A stretch of 64,000 nucleotides of DNA. It comes from Porphyrobacter sp. (GTDB lineage: Bacteria > Pseudomonadota > Alphaproteobacteria > Sphingomonadales > Sphingomonadaceae). Below the pieces are notes generated by a model that did no database searches, was not told where the DNA came from, and saw nothing but the letters and a program-made list of their open reading frames with translations. The position numbers were made by a program, and so were the translations under genes. The DNA lies in contig JAGIBN010000007.1 in the NCBI GenBank assembly GCA_017744315.1, forward strand, positions 62,001 through 126,000. The letters run 5' to 3'. Shown here piece by piece: positions 1-9,322 of the stretch. The number at the start of each line of letters is the position of its first letter. Position 1 is the first letter of the stretch.

Positions 1-1
1 G

Positions 2-676
2 CAAGAATCTCTGACTGGCCGCGTCGAGATCGAGCACCTGTCCGAGAACAGTTTTGGCTCTCTAATTCCGAACCTAAGCTATCGGAAAATCAAGCGCTTG
101 CTGGACTTAATCGTCTCGCTGACCCTGCTCCCGTTGTTGCTCGCGCCCTTCCTACTCGTTGCTCTGCTCATCAAGATGGATACACGGGGCCCGGTTTTCT
201 TTCGACAGATACGTCGAGGCTATCGCGGCCAACCCTTTGAAGTTCTTAAGTTTCGTACAATGCTCCACAACTCGAGCGAGCTTCCAGCATGCGAGCGAGA
301 AAGCGCCATTACACAAAGCGAGGACGCGCGAATAACTCGCATGGGACAGTTCCTACGGCGCACCCGCATCGATGAACTGCCACAAATATGGAACGTTCTG
401 CGCGGAGAGATGAGCTGGATTGGTCCACGTCCGGAGGCACTTCCCCTATCGGAATGGTACATGGGCGAATTGCCGTTCTACACCTATCGCCATATCGTTC
501 GCCCAGGGATAACCGGGTGGGCACAAGTAAACCAAGGCCACGTGGCCGATCTTGATGGCGTTTTGGAAAAGCTTCATTACGACTTTTTCTACATCAAGAA
601 CTTTTCAGCATGGTTGGACCTATTGATCTTGTGGCGCACTGTTGGGGTCGTATTCACAGGAGACGGAGCCAAGTAG
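2..676 (+). CDS. Polyprenyl-phosphate sugar phosphotransferase, C-terminal part
   Basis: This enzyme transfers a sugar-1-phosphate to undecaprenyl phosphate and so starts a polysaccharide repeat unit at the inner membrane. The frame is open from the first bases of the window, so the true start lies outside. The visible part holds the whole catalytic domain of the Bac_transf family: a hydrophobic segment (LLPLLLAPFLLVALLIK), then GPVFFRQIRRG, EVLKFRTM, ELPQIWNVLRGEM and GPRPE, in the usual order. The missing N-terminus would decide between a WcaJ-like long form and a PglC-like short form; the preceding residues (RVEIEHLSENSFGSLIP) favour a long form with an N-terminal membrane region. It is the first gene of a plus-strand glycosylation run. 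Its substrate sugar cannot be read from the sequence. Confidence 0.93.
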   Translation, partial: QESLTGRVEIEHLSENSFGSLIPNLSYRKIKRLLDLIVSLTLLPLLLAPFLLVALLIKMDTRGPVFFRQIRRGYRGQPFEVLKFRTMLHNSSELPACERESAITQSEDARITRMGQFLRRTRIDELPQIWNVLRGEMSWIGPRPEALPLSEWYMGELPFYTYRHIVRPGITGWAQVNQGHVADLDGVLEKLHYDFFYIKNFSAWLDLLILWRTVGVVFTGDGAK

Positions 677-740
677 ATGACGACATCTTCCTAATTATTC
701 AATAACTTTCCTGGATCCTCGCGTTAAGAATGGGAAATTT

Positions 741-1874
741 GTGACTTCCATTATCATTGGATTCAACAACACCTTTATTGAAGATCGCCCCCTCTCAGGT
801 CCGGGCTATTACGCAATTCAATTGCTAGAGAACATCCTCCGACTTTCTCCCGAACAGCGCGCCCCATTCACATTGAAAGTCTTCGCGCAGGAGGGCACGG
901 AACACCACTATTCAGATGAAGCGCGCAGCCTCATCGTGAAGTGCCCCTCCGTGAGTGGGCGCATTTCTCGTGTAGCGTGGGAGCAACTGTTACTTCCAGC
1001 ACGTGTGCGGCGCGAAAAGGTCGATTTGCTCCTCAGCCCAGGCTTTGTATCCCCCTTGTTCGGGGCCAAGGTGATGGCCGCAACAATTCATGACATGTAC
1101 TATCGTGTCATTCCGGAAGTTGTTGAGAAATTTCAGAAGCAATACTGGCGGGCGTTTATCCCGCTCTCGAGCCAAGTCAGCGATATACTTTTCACCGTAT
1201 CGGAAAATAGCCGGCGCGATATAGAGCGTTACATTCCCGCAGCACGTGGGAAGGTTGTGGTAACTCCGCTAGCAAGCCGCTTCACACCAATTGAATCAGA
1301 GAATAATCAACGACGAATTGTCGCAGAGCGTCCGTACGTTCTGATGATTGCCAACCTGACGCCAAACAAGAATGTCGGGCGAGTTGTTGAAGCGTTAGCG
1401 ATCTTGCGAGATCGGGGGCGCAACGTGGACCTCGTGCACATTGGCATCGACCTCAGGGGCGAACTTGCAAAATCAATTGCTGCGCACGCGATGGAGGACC
1501 ACGTTCGCTCGCTGGGTAAAGTTGACGATGCCACATTGGTAGAGACCGCCCAATCAAGCCTTTGTGTAGTGGTATCGTCAATCTACGAGGGGTTCGGCAT
1601 GCCAGCGTTAGAAGCGCAAGCGCTAGGGACGCCGCTCATCTGCTCGAATCGTGGAGCTCTCCCTGAAGTAGTTGGCGATGCAGCATTGATGTTCGATCCC
1701 GAAGATGCGCAGGAATTAGCCAGCAGGATTTCTCAACTCATTGATAATCCAGATCTTCAGCAACAGCTTTCGGCTCTGGGGCTAGCAAATGCGCGTCGCT
1801 TTTCGTGGGAACTTACGGCCAGCCTCACTCTCTCCGCTTTCCGCCGAGAGCTACAGCGCCATGGGCTTCTATAA
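741..1874 (+). CDS. Glycosyltransferase family 4 (GT-B fold)
   Basis: It probably adds one sugar of the polysaccharide repeat unit to the lipid carrier on the cytoplasmic face. The 377-residue protein has the family's late donor-binding motif EGFGMPALEA (E-x7-E), followed by GTPLICSNRGALPEVVGDAA. An N-terminal acceptor half begins with MTSIIIGFNN. The start is a GTG 64 bases after the sugar transferase stop. The 3' end runs 50 bases into the end of the convergent glycosyltransferase gene. Donor and linkage cannot be deduced. Base composition is more AT-rich than in the housekeeping genes further along. Confidence 0.9.
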   Translation: MTSIIIGFNNTFIEDRPLSGPGYYAIQLLENILRLSPEQRAPFTLKVFAQEGTEHHYSDEARSLIVKCPSVSGRISRVAWEQLLLPARVRREKVDLLLSPGFVSPLFGAKVMAATIHDMYYRVIPEVVEKFQKQYWRAFIPLSSQVSDILFTVSENSRRDIERYIPAARGKVVVTPLASRFTPIESENNQRRIVAERPYVLMIANLTPNKNVGRVVEALAILRDRGRNVDLVHIGIDLRGELAKSIAAHAMEDHVRSLGKVDDATLVETAQSSLCVVVSSIYEGFGMPALEAQALGTPLICSNRGALPEVVGDAALMFDPEDAQELASRISQLIDNPDLQQQLSALGLANARRFSWELTASLTLSAFRRELQRHGLL

Positions 1875-3093
1875 CGTTGACCTGGCCCCGCTGAGAGGAG
1901 TCATTTTTGCCGGTTTCATTCTCAGACCGTAAGTTCGTAAGTGCTGGCGCCGGCAGTTCTTTCAGAAAGGTCATTACGCTTTCGATATTCGAAAATACGT
2001 AACGCTCGAAAGGCATGCCAAGGCCGGTCCTTATTCTCGCCGATGCCCGAGCTCTCCCGGCACCTTTTAGCAAAATTTTGGAAATTAACTTCACAATCCG
2101 TGACGGCTTTTCAGCAATATACTTCATGAGTATGGGAAGAAGCGGCCTTATTATATGAGGCTCGTATGTGATTAACGACCCATATAGAGTGCTATAAGAT
2201 AACTCGTTCTTCAGTCCAGCTCGGGAGGTGATCTCGTGAATGGTCTGCGGATAGATCACTTGTTCTGACCAGACTCTCGGCAACCGATTGTCCCAGTTAT
2301 CCAGAATGTCACGCGGTAACATTCGCTGGTCTTCAATCCGGCCATAGTGCTTGCGTGCAGCTGTCAGACCGCCGCCGCTGTTGCGCGAAGCGCCGAACAC
2401 CGTGACGGGATAATCGATCGAAAGATAGCTCGTAGTGGTAAGCGCAAGAGCCATCGAGAGCGCCATGTCCGGAGATGACCCCGGCACGTATCGACCGAAG
2501 CGGCTTCGAATTCGCTCGATTGCGTGTCGCGAGACTATTCCGTGATAGAGCCGCGGCAAGTTCAGATATGCCACGCCCCCTCGCGCCAAAACTGATTTCA
2601 ATTCCGCTGCGGAATCGTGCCGCCGCACGGTTCCTGCACACTCGCGAGGAAGCCAAAAGACCCCTGGTTTTTGAAAGCGACTCTCCTTGGCGAAAACGAC
2701 GCTGGTCCACCAATATCGCGCCGGTGGATAGATTAGGCAGTCACCTCCCTCGCGTTCAAGCCAATCAACAACCTCCATAATATGGGGCGAAACCAAGTCA
2801 TCATCACCAATGAAACAAATGTAGCGCCCTCGGCAGTGAGCAATTCCCTTCTCTGTATTATCAACAATCGGTAAATCGTCATCGCTATGATAATAGGAAA
2901 TTCGAATATCTAACTTAATCAGCTGCTTCACCCGCTGATCGTCCGGAACCGCTGAATTGTCGCACACCACTATTTCGAGCCGATTATCGTCGATGTGCTT
3001 AGCGATCTCGCCAATGACTTCCATCAACGTGTCGTAACGGTCCTTGGTGGGAATTAGGATTGAAAGAAGCGGGTCCGCACAAAATTGAGTCAC
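1825..3093 (-). CDS. Glycosyltransferase family 2
   Basis: A GT-A fold glycosyltransferase, probably acting on the lipid-linked repeat unit. LSILIPTKDRYD opens the nucleotide-binding domain, VVCDNSAVPDDQ follows, and CFIGDDDL supplies the metal-binding Asp cluster. The chosen start is GTG at 3093, because AAGGA lies six bases upstream and the conserved domain begins a few residues later. The frame stays open upstream to an ATG at 3216, but those 41 extra residues look unlike the family. The product is then about 422 residues. The C-terminal tail overlaps the convergent gene by 50 bases, which may reflect a 3' extension after stop loss. It is the only minus-strand glycosyltransferase in the first 13 kb. 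Confidence 0.85.
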   Translation of the reverse strand: MTQFCADPLLSILIPTKDRYDTLMEVIGEIAKHIDDNRLEIVVCDNSAVPDDQRVKQLIKLDIRISYYHSDDDLPIVDNTEKGIAHCRGRYICFIGDDDLVSPHIMEVVDWLEREGGDCLIYPPARYWWTSVVFAKESRFQKPGVFWLPRECAGTVRRHDSAAELKSVLARGGVAYLNLPRLYHGIVSRHAIERIRSRFGRYVPGSSPDMALSMALALTTTSYLSIDYPVTVFGASRNSGGGLTAARKHYGRIEDQRMLPRDILDNWDNRLPRVWSEQVIYPQTIHEITSRAGLKNELSYSTLYGSLITYEPHIIRPLLPILMKYIAEKPSRIVKLISKILLKGAGRARASARIRTGLGMPFERYVFSNIESVMTFLKELPAPALTNLRSENETGKNDSSQRGQVNVIEAHGAVALGGKRRE

Positions 3094-3124
3094 GAAGGTT
3101 CCTTGATTCAAAGTGCAATTCCAC

Positions 3125-3598
3125 TCACCGGATTGCCGAGCCCTTATCGCTCGCGCCGCTATTGGCTGCAAGGCGCGGGTAGAGCGTTGGAATGCGTCGC
3201 CCCGCAAGTTCGACAAGCAGGCGGACTACCCGTTCGTTCTGTGCGTCGGTGATCTTAACGGGCGCGTCGAGCCTCCACGTCCGGTAATCATTCTCGGCCA
3301 TCCCAAGCATCGCAGGTCAGTCTACACTCCGAAGATCACGATGACATAACTGCCGCTCCACAGCCAGGGAACCGTTCGCCAGCCGTAAACCTTCCACATT
3401 GTTGCGCAGTCCGGGGAGTTCGACCTCAGGAATCGTTCGATCCGGCGGCATCCAAACGAGGCTCCCTGTCTTGATCTCAGCTGCCGACCCATGCACGAAA
3501 GATTCTAAGCCCATAGACAACGCCACTTCACTTCGACTAGTCGCACCCACATTCAACCGTGGCTGACCCTGACCTCCGTGGTGAAACCAGTCCTGCAT
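3125..3598 (-). pseudogene. Unrecognised reading frame interrupted by one in-frame TGA
   Basis: Two open segments (3598–3317 and 3310–3125) lie in the same frame on the minus strand, separated only by TGA and two codons. Joined, they give about 157 residues, ending 31 bases before the GTG of the minus-strand glycosyltransferase. The translation looks protein-like (FVHGSAAEIKTGSLVWMPP; ITDAQNERVVRLLVELAG), but I recognise no family. Its 5' end overlaps the start of the divergent capE-like gene, so its own promoter would lie inside that gene. It could be a decayed gene, a short 93-residue protein, or chance coding. Outside this frame I see nothing else in the otherwise gene-free stretch 3094–3616. 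Confidence 0.35.
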
Positions 3599-3616
3599 AA
3601 TCCTGAGAAATCAACA

Positions 3617-4639
3617 ATGTTTTCTGACAAGACACTGATGATCACCGGTGGAACCGGCTCGTTCGGTAACACCGTGTTGGACCGCTTCATCCGGTCGGAT
3701 ATCAAGAAAATTGTCATCTTCTCACGCGACGAAAAGAAGCAGGAAGACATGCGCATTGCTTTGCGCAATGACAAGTTGGTTTTCCACATTGGCGACACGC
3801 GAGACGCTGCTTCAATTCGACGCGCGATGGAGGGTGTCGATTACGTCTTCCACGCCGCCGCCCTCAAGCAAGTGCCCAATTGCGAGTTCCACCCCATGGA
3901 GGCGGTACGCACTAATGTGCTTGGCACCGAGAATGTGATCGATGCGGCGATCGCATGCGGAGTGGAGCGTCTTGTTCTGCTTAGCACTGACAAGGCTGTG
4001 TATCCGATAAATGCCATGGGCATTTCCAAAGCCATGGCCGAGAAAGTTCTGATTGCTAGGTCCAAGCAGCATGCTGGGCGGACGACGTTGATGGTTACGC
4101 GATATGGAAACGTCATGGCGTCCCGAGGATCTGTCATCCCCTTGTTTATCGATCGGGTGCGTACGGGGCGTCCGCTCAGCATTACTGACCCGAACATGAC
4201 TCGTTTTCTAATGTCGCTCGAAGATTCGGTCGATCTGGTGCTGCATGCCTTCCACCACGGTGTACAGGGCGATATGTTCGTGCAGAAGGCTCCCGCTTCC
4301 ACGATTCGTGATTTGGCGGTGGCAATCAGTGAGTTGTTTGAACTGCCGCTGCAGCAACAAATTATCGGCACTCGCCACGGTGAAAAACTCTATGAATCAC
4401 TGCTTTCCCGTGAAGAGATGGTGGGGGCCATCGACATGGGCAGGTACTGGCGTGTACCTGCCGACAATCGAGACCTAAACTACGAACTCTACATCACCGA
4501 GGGAGAGCCCCGCGCGAACGTGGTCGATGACTACACCTCCCATAACACAGATCGCCTGGACGTGGGGCAAATCAAAGACCTTCTAATGACCCTCCCGTAC
4601 GTCAGAGAAGAGCTGGAAGCCCACCTGCGCTCTCGATGA
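3617..4639 (+). CDS. UDP-GlcNAc 4,6-dehydratase/5-epimerase, CapE/FnlA/WbjB type
   Basis: By family it converts UDP-GlcNAc to a 6-deoxy-4-keto L-sugar nucleotide, the first step towards UDP-L-FucNAc, UDP-L-RhaNAc or UDP-L-QuiNAc. The Rossmann motif TGGTGSFG lies at residues 10–17. STDKAVYPINAMGISK carries the M-xxx-K (M134, K138) that replaces the usual Tyr-xxx-Lys in this subfamily. NPNMTRF-type substrate-loop residues and GTRHGEKLYE also match. The ATG at 3617 is preferred over the GTG codons at 3578 and 3581, because the conserved sequence starts there and a GAGAAA lies upstream. The length of 340 residues is typical. No obvious capF or capG follows; the RmlD-like gene at 10.5 kb is the only candidate reductase nearby. 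Confidence 0.9.
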   Translation: MFSDKTLMITGGTGSFGNTVLDRFIRSDIKKIVIFSRDEKKQEDMRIALRNDKLVFHIGDTRDAASIRRAMEGVDYVFHAAALKQVPNCEFHPMEAVRTNVLGTENVIDAAIACGVERLVLLSTDKAVYPINAMGISKAMAEKVLIARSKQHAGRTTLMVTRYGNVMASRGSVIPLFIDRVRTGRPLSITDPNMTRFLMSLEDSVDLVLHAFHHGVQGDMFVQKAPASTIRDLAVAISELFELPLQQQIIGTRHGEKLYESLLSREEMVGAIDMGRYWRVPADNRDLNYELYITEGEPRANVVDDYTSHNTDRLDVGQIKDLLMTLPYVREELEAHLRSR

Positions 4640-4663
4640 TCGCATCGGGGCCATTGGATCACG

Positions 4664-6151
4664 ATGCGCATCAACAAGAACATGTCGGCGAACTACGCAT
4701 CCAGGCTCTGGGCAGGTCTGTCGAGTTTCGTCTTCCTTCCTCTCTATCTGCGCATACTGGGACCTGAAGCGTTTGGGCTCGTCACCTTCAGCGCTAGCGT
4801 CCTAGGGCTCCTCTTTATCGTTGATATGGGGATATCGAACGCCTTCGCGCGCGAAATGGCTCGGGAGACCCAAAGGGAAAAGCTTGCAGACCTGCTCAGA
4901 TCGCTTGAATCGGTCTACCTTGGAATTGTCCTTGTCGTCACGATTGTTGCGGTGTTGGCTTCGGGCCCAATCGCAGATCATTGGCTGAACGCGTCGAATC
5001 TTGGGCACGATCAAGTCCGCTGGAGTGTGGCACTGATGCTGATAGCAGCGGTGCTACAGGTGATGATGTCGCTCTATATCGGTGCGCTGCTAGGTTCCAA
5101 TCGGCACGTCGAAGCCGCCAAATACCAGATCGGCTTCGGTCTTGTTCGGTCTGGCGTCGTCCTCGTGCCCCTGTATTTTCAGCCAGTCGTGGAACTCGTC
5201 TTCGCTTGGCAACTTGGGGCTTCGCTAATCGGCCTTCTCCTACTCCGAAAGGCGGTATGGGGCACGATTCGCCCCCACTCACCTCCCCACTTCTCGTCGG
5301 AGGCGCTGCACGGGATACGTGGCTTCGCAGGTGGGATGTTCGGCATAGCCTTGATCTCGGCAATCAACACGCAGTCCGACAGGCTGGTGGTGAGCAAGAT
5401 CTTTAGCCTCGATGAGCTGGGATCGTACTCGCTCGCAGCACTAATCGGTCAGATCCCTTCGATGCTGGCGCTACCGCTGGCCGTAACGGTATTGCCCCGG
5501 CTTACGGGTCACGTGACACAGGGCCAATCTGACGAGCTGACCACGCTCTATATGCGATATTCATTCATGGTCAGCTTCGTCGCCTTCAGCGCAGCTTTAG
5601 GCGTCATCGTGGGTGCGCCGCACCTCCTTACGCTTCTTAAAGGAAGCGCGCCTTCTGACGAACTAGTCATGGTTGCTCGAGTTCTGGCAGGCGGGGCAGT
5701 ATTGCTGGCCGCACAGTTCATGCCGTATCACCTTGCTATCGCAAGCGGTCACACCCGAACGAGTCTCATCCTTGGCTCGCTTTCCGCCATTTTTATGCCC
5801 ATGGCCATGTTCGCATCCGCTACGCATCTGGGCCTAGTAGGGGTCGCTCTCCCGTGGTTGGTAATGAATGGCATAGCGGCTATTTTTCTTGCCTGGTACG
5901 TCACCCCTCAATTCCTGGGGCACTTCACAATGCAATGGGCATGGAAATGCAATCTTATTCCAATGTTGTTAAGCGCAATGACGATACTTCCTTTGTCACT
6001 TATCGCCAACGACCATAATAACCCCCTGACCTTTCTTGCAATTTTAGCCCTAATTTGCGGAACCTCGCTTGCTGTCAATTCAGTAATTTGCCACTATCTA
6101 TTTCCAGAAAAGCCTGAAAACCAACCCCTTTCAATAGATATTACATCGTGA
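4664..6151 (+). CDS. wzx: Wzx-type oligosaccharide flippase
   Basis: It moves the undecaprenyl-linked repeat unit from the cytoplasmic to the periplasmic face of the inner membrane. The 495-residue protein is hydrophobic throughout, with about a dozen membrane segments. It has the typical N-terminal pattern of the polysaccharide transporter family (NMSANYASRLWAGLSSFVF, then PLYLRILGPEAFGLVTFS). GGATCACG precedes the ATG. The stop overlaps the GTG of the next gene in GTGA, so the polymerase-like gene is probably translationally coupled. The specific substrate cannot be inferred. Confidence 0.92.
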   Translation: MRINKNMSANYASRLWAGLSSFVFLPLYLRILGPEAFGLVTFSASVLGLLFIVDMGISNAFAREMARETQREKLADLLRSLESVYLGIVLVVTIVAVLASGPIADHWLNASNLGHDQVRWSVALMLIAAVLQVMMSLYIGALLGSNRHVEAAKYQIGFGLVRSGVVLVPLYFQPVVELVFAWQLGASLIGLLLLRKAVWGTIRPHSPPHFSSEALHGIRGFAGGMFGIALISAINTQSDRLVVSKIFSLDELGSYSLAALIGQIPSMLALPLAVTVLPRLTGHVTQGQSDELTTLYMRYSFMVSFVAFSAALGVIVGAPHLLTLLKGSAPSDELVMVARVLAGGAVLLAAQFMPYHLAIASGHTRTSLILGSLSAIFMPMAMFASATHLGLVGVALPWLVMNGIAAIFLAWYVTPQFLGHFTMQWAWKCNLIPMLLSAMTILPLSLIANDHNNPLTFLAILALICGTSLAVNSVICHYLFPEKPENQPLSIDITS

Positions 6152-7356
6152 ACGCCCCCCATCAAGATTCAGTGCAAGAGCACGTTAAGCTCATTTACGG
6201 GCTATTCGTTACTGCCGCAGTAATAAGCTGCCTCTATTGCGTGGTTATGGGGCAATTTAACGGCGACTTTTTCCCGCAGCCGGTCTTTTTATCGGTACCA
6301 TCTCTTCTTATAGTTATGATCGCCTGTTTGGTCCCCTATTTCGCGACCTGGAAGCTCGCGGGCGCGCTCGAGCGCCTGCCTCCCCGCTGGATGTTTGAGC
6401 CCTCGCAATCGTCGCTCCTCATCTTTATGCTGGCCGGTTTCGCACTGCATATCGCGGCGACCGTATTATATGGCGTGGGAGTGCTCGATCGCGAATTCTA
6501 TAGCGCGCCACCTCTAGTAGTGCCTTTTATCCAGGTACTTAACCGTCTAGATCCATATTATCTTGGCGTCTTCTACATACTGGCCACGCCGAAGCGCACC
6601 TCGACCGATCTACTAGCTATCTCACTGATGATGGCGACCGGACTTTTGCGAGCAGGTGTCGGAGCCTTTGTTTACATCATCATTGCGCTGACTATCAAAT
6701 ACCGGTTCGAGCTGCTTGCGCTATGCCGGCGAATGCCCTGGTTGATTGTTGGCGCCGTGGTCGCGCTGCCGACAATCGTAAGCGCACTTTACGAAGTACG
6801 GGGACGGTTGAGAGGCGACGCCTCCTACGAATACAGTCTTTCTGAGATGATGCTCGGACGTTTCGTCGGCCGACTTTCCAGCTTTTCGAACGTCGCTTAC
6901 ATTGAGCAATTCAGTCAGTCGTTCGCGTGGTCGGCCAAATCGCTGGAGCCATTCTACTTTGCCAAACAAGCCCTAGTTAGCTTGTTTGGAAGCAGCATAG
7001 CACCGGGCCTTACGCCAGAAAGACTCTTGATCGCGGGCAACCGCTCGTATGAAGGCTATTCCACATTTATGGCCGGGGTTCCGGGCAACCTATACATCGC
7101 TTGGTACATTTCACCTTGGGTGGCCTCCTTCAATTTATTTCTTATAGTCGCAATCGTGACCGCCGTCTTGTGGATGTCTCGCTACTTCGGAAGCGGGTTA
7201 TCGCGAACATTTGGGATTGCGATGCTGGTCTATCCTTTGACTAGCGGCGTCGCAAATGAGTTTTCTTCTTTGCTATTCAACACTGCGATCTTCCTTATTT
7301 TCGCTGTGATATTCGGAAGTGGCGGATTACGGAGTGCTGGCCACCATGGAGTGTGA
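6148..7356 (+). CDS. Wzy-like polysaccharide polymerase candidate (integral membrane protein)
   Basis: A 402-residue protein with about ten hydrophobic segments and a few soluble loops, lying directly after wzx with a 4-bp GTGA overlap. Wzy polymerases are poorly conserved, so position and topology carry the assignment: flippase in front, glycosyltransferases behind. A central loop containing YEVRGRLRGDASYEYS could be the periplasmic Arg-containing loop expected of Wzy. No clear Wzy_C signature is seen, unlike in the protein at 21.1–22.5 kb. It could instead be another EPS membrane component. Confidence 0.65.
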   Translation: MNAPHQDSVQEHVKLIYGLFVTAAVISCLYCVVMGQFNGDFFPQPVFLSVPSLLIVMIACLVPYFATWKLAGALERLPPRWMFEPSQSSLLIFMLAGFALHIAATVLYGVGVLDREFYSAPPLVVPFIQVLNRLDPYYLGVFYILATPKRTSTDLLAISLMMATGLLRAGVGAFVYIIIALTIKYRFELLALCRRMPWLIVGAVVALPTIVSALYEVRGRLRGDASYEYSLSEMMLGRFVGRLSSFSNVAYIEQFSQSFAWSAKSLEPFYFAKQALVSLFGSSIAPGLTPERLLIAGNRSYEGYSTFMAGVPGNLYIAWYISPWVASFNLFLIVAIVTAVLWMSRYFGSGLSRTFGIAMLVYPLTSGVANEFSSLLFNTAIFLIFAVIFGSGGLRSAGHHGV

Positions 7357-8452
7357 GGACCTGCGGAACGCTACGCGCGTCCATATTTGCACCACACGGT
7401 CTCGCTCAGGGATCACGGCGTATGCCAAAGAATTTCATCAACTGGTCCTTGAGCCCCAAGGCTATAAAATGGCCGATCCTGAGTCAGTCCAACGGATAAG
7501 CTCGGCGTTCAATCCGAGCTCGCGCTTTCATTTCCAACTTGGCATATTTCAGCAAGCCGAACGCAGAGCTTTGACCAGCGTTGTGAGGAACGGTTATGAC
7601 GTGGTCGAGGCCACCATCCATGACCCCCCGTTTCTTACATTCCCTTATTTCCAGTTCAGCTCTGATTTCCTGACACGGCTCTCGCGAGGCTTTGACTGGT
7701 ACCTCAGTTCATTTGGTTTGCAGCGACGGATGTTAGAAAGGCTGTCTCGCATCTTCGTTTTGTCGGATGAAGGCAGGCGTGCCGTTTTGCGCATGGCACC
7801 ATCGGCAAACGTAATTGCGATACCTCACATCGTTCGCAAGGACAGCATTTGGCCGCCAAAAAGTCCGCTCGGCAAGAATCTCCTCTATTTTGGCTTCATC
7901 GGGCGCGGCAAAGGATTGGATTATGTCTTGGCGCTTCATCGTGAGCTTCTGAAGATCAGGCCAGGTACGCATCTGCACATCGTTGGACAGCCGGCCACCT
8001 CCCGCGATCAACGTTACGTTGAGCGTTTGGCAGCGGAGTATCGGGATGACCTCACCTTTCACGGGTTTGTCCCCGAAGATAAACTCGATGGCTTGTTCGA
8101 GGGTGCGGCACACGTCATCCTGCCCTATCGGCAGTACAAGTACGTGTTCCCCGCCAGTGGAAGCGCAATTCATGCAATTCGGCGTGCGCGCATTGTTTGG
8201 ACATGTCCTGTCAACGCCATGACAGAGGTCATTCGGGACGGCGAGAACGGTTTCATGCTTACGATGGAAGTCGAGCGGGACGCGCGTCGTTTGGCTTCGG
8301 TACTCGAAGACGAAGGATTGACCAGACGGATTAGCGATGGCGCCCGGGAATCGGCGATCGGCATGTCGCAGTATCCCTACCACGTTCATTTCGCGGGAGA
8401 CGGCACCTCGCCCTCGAACGATTCCTCACACTGCCGGGTCAGCGTCGCTTAG
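7346..8452 (+). CDS. Glycosyltransferase family 4
   Basis: A GT-B glycosyltransferase in the repeat-unit assembly set. Recognisable parts are the start of the donor half (NLLYFGFIGRGKGLDYVL), FHGFVPEDKLDGLF and ILPYRQYK, then the stretch around VNAMTEVIRDGENGF. The usual E-x7-E motif is not clean: where EGFG-type residues are expected the protein reads KYVFPASGSAIHAI, as in some divergent members. The frame is open from a GTG at 7319, but the ATG at 7346 gives a shorter overlap with the polymerase-like gene, so the start is uncertain. The product has about 368 residues. The acceptor is unknown. Confidence 0.82.
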   Translation: MECEDLRNATRVHICTTRSRSGITAYAKEFHQLVLEPQGYKMADPESVQRISSAFNPSSRFHFQLGIFQQAERRALTSVVRNGYDVVEATIHDPPFLTFPYFQFSSDFLTRLSRGFDWYLSSFGLQRRMLERLSRIFVLSDEGRRAVLRMAPSANVIAIPHIVRKDSIWPPKSPLGKNLLYFGFIGRGKGLDYVLALHRELLKIRPGTHLHIVGQPATSRDQRYVERLAAEYRDDLTFHGFVPEDKLDGLFEGAAHVILPYRQYKYVFPASGSAIHAIRRARIVWTCPVNAMTEVIRDGENGFMLTMEVERDARRLASVLEDEGLTRRISDGARESAIGMSQYPYHVHFAGDGTSPSNDSSHCRVSVA

Positions 8453-8461
8453 GAATTAAAC

Positions 8462-9322
8462 TTGGCCCGTGTCACTATATCGATTGTCAGTCACGGTCAT
8501 CGTACGATGGTCGAAGCGTTGCTCGGAGACCTGGCGCGCCAAACGTTGGCGCCCGCGTTGGAAGTCGTCTTGACGCTTAATGTCGCTGAGGCGCCCCCCC
8601 GCCTTAGCTGCTGGCATGGGCTGAGCCTCAGAATCATTCGCAATGACACCCCACGAGGGTTTGGGGCCAATCATAACTCCGCCCTACTCGGCGTCGAGAC
8701 GCCTTGGGTCATTGTCATGAATCCGGACATTCGGATCAAAGACGACACGCTACTTGAACGACTTGTCGGTAGGAAAAGCCAAGATCGACTGGGAGTGATC
8801 ACTCCGCGGATCGAAAACTCCCATGGTCAACTCGAAGACGCGGTGCGGCTTAACCTGGATCCTATCTCGCTTCTCGGGCGGCGCGTATTCCAACGCACTA
8901 AGCTGGCCGGTCCAGCTTTGCCCGACGGCCGATTTCGCTGGATCGCTGGCATGTTCATGGCCCTTCCCTCAACTGCATGGAAGAGTGTTAACGGCTTCGA
9001 TGAACGGTACTTCCTCTACTGCGAAGACTACGATCTTTGCGCTCGGCTTGCCACGCAGGGCTATTCAATCGTGGTCGACGACAAGCTCAGCGCAATTCAT
9101 GACGCGCAGCGTTCTAGCCATCGGTCATTGAAATATCTGCGCTGGCACGTGACCAGCATCTTGAAAGTCTGGTCTCGGCCCCATTTTTGGCAAATTTGGG
9201 CCCTTGACCTATTATGCTGGTGGCACCGCCTCTCATCGCGACAGCCCGTCAAGATTAAGGACTCCCACTCCAATTCCCGAGAGTCCGATCATAATAATAA
9301 TTCATTGGAGACTGATTTGTGA
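8462..9322 (+). CDS. Glycosyltransferase family 2, rhamnosyltransferase-like
   Basis: A 286-residue GT-A enzyme of the type often annotated as rhamnosyltransferase. It has TISIVSHGH at the N-terminus, the metal-site region VMNPDIRIKDD, and the acceptor-side motif GFDERYFLYCEDYDLCARL. The start is a TTG with AGGA seven bases upstream. The dTDP-L-rhamnose genes on the other strand make rhamnose a reasonable donor, but this is inference from context. The C-terminus is Asn/Ser-rich and polar. The stop overlaps the next gene's GTG in GTGA, so the two are probably coupled. Confidence 0.85.
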   Translation: MARVTISIVSHGHRTMVEALLGDLARQTLAPALEVVLTLNVAEAPPRLSCWHGLSLRIIRNDTPRGFGANHNSALLGVETPWVIVMNPDIRIKDDTLLERLVGRKSQDRLGVITPRIENSHGQLEDAVRLNLDPISLLGRRVFQRTKLAGPALPDGRFRWIAGMFMALPSTAWKSVNGFDERYFLYCEDYDLCARLATQGYSIVVDDKLSAIHDAQRSSHRSLKYLRWHVTSILKVWSRPHFWQIWALDLLCWWHRLSSRQPVKIKDSHSNSRESDHNNNSLETDL

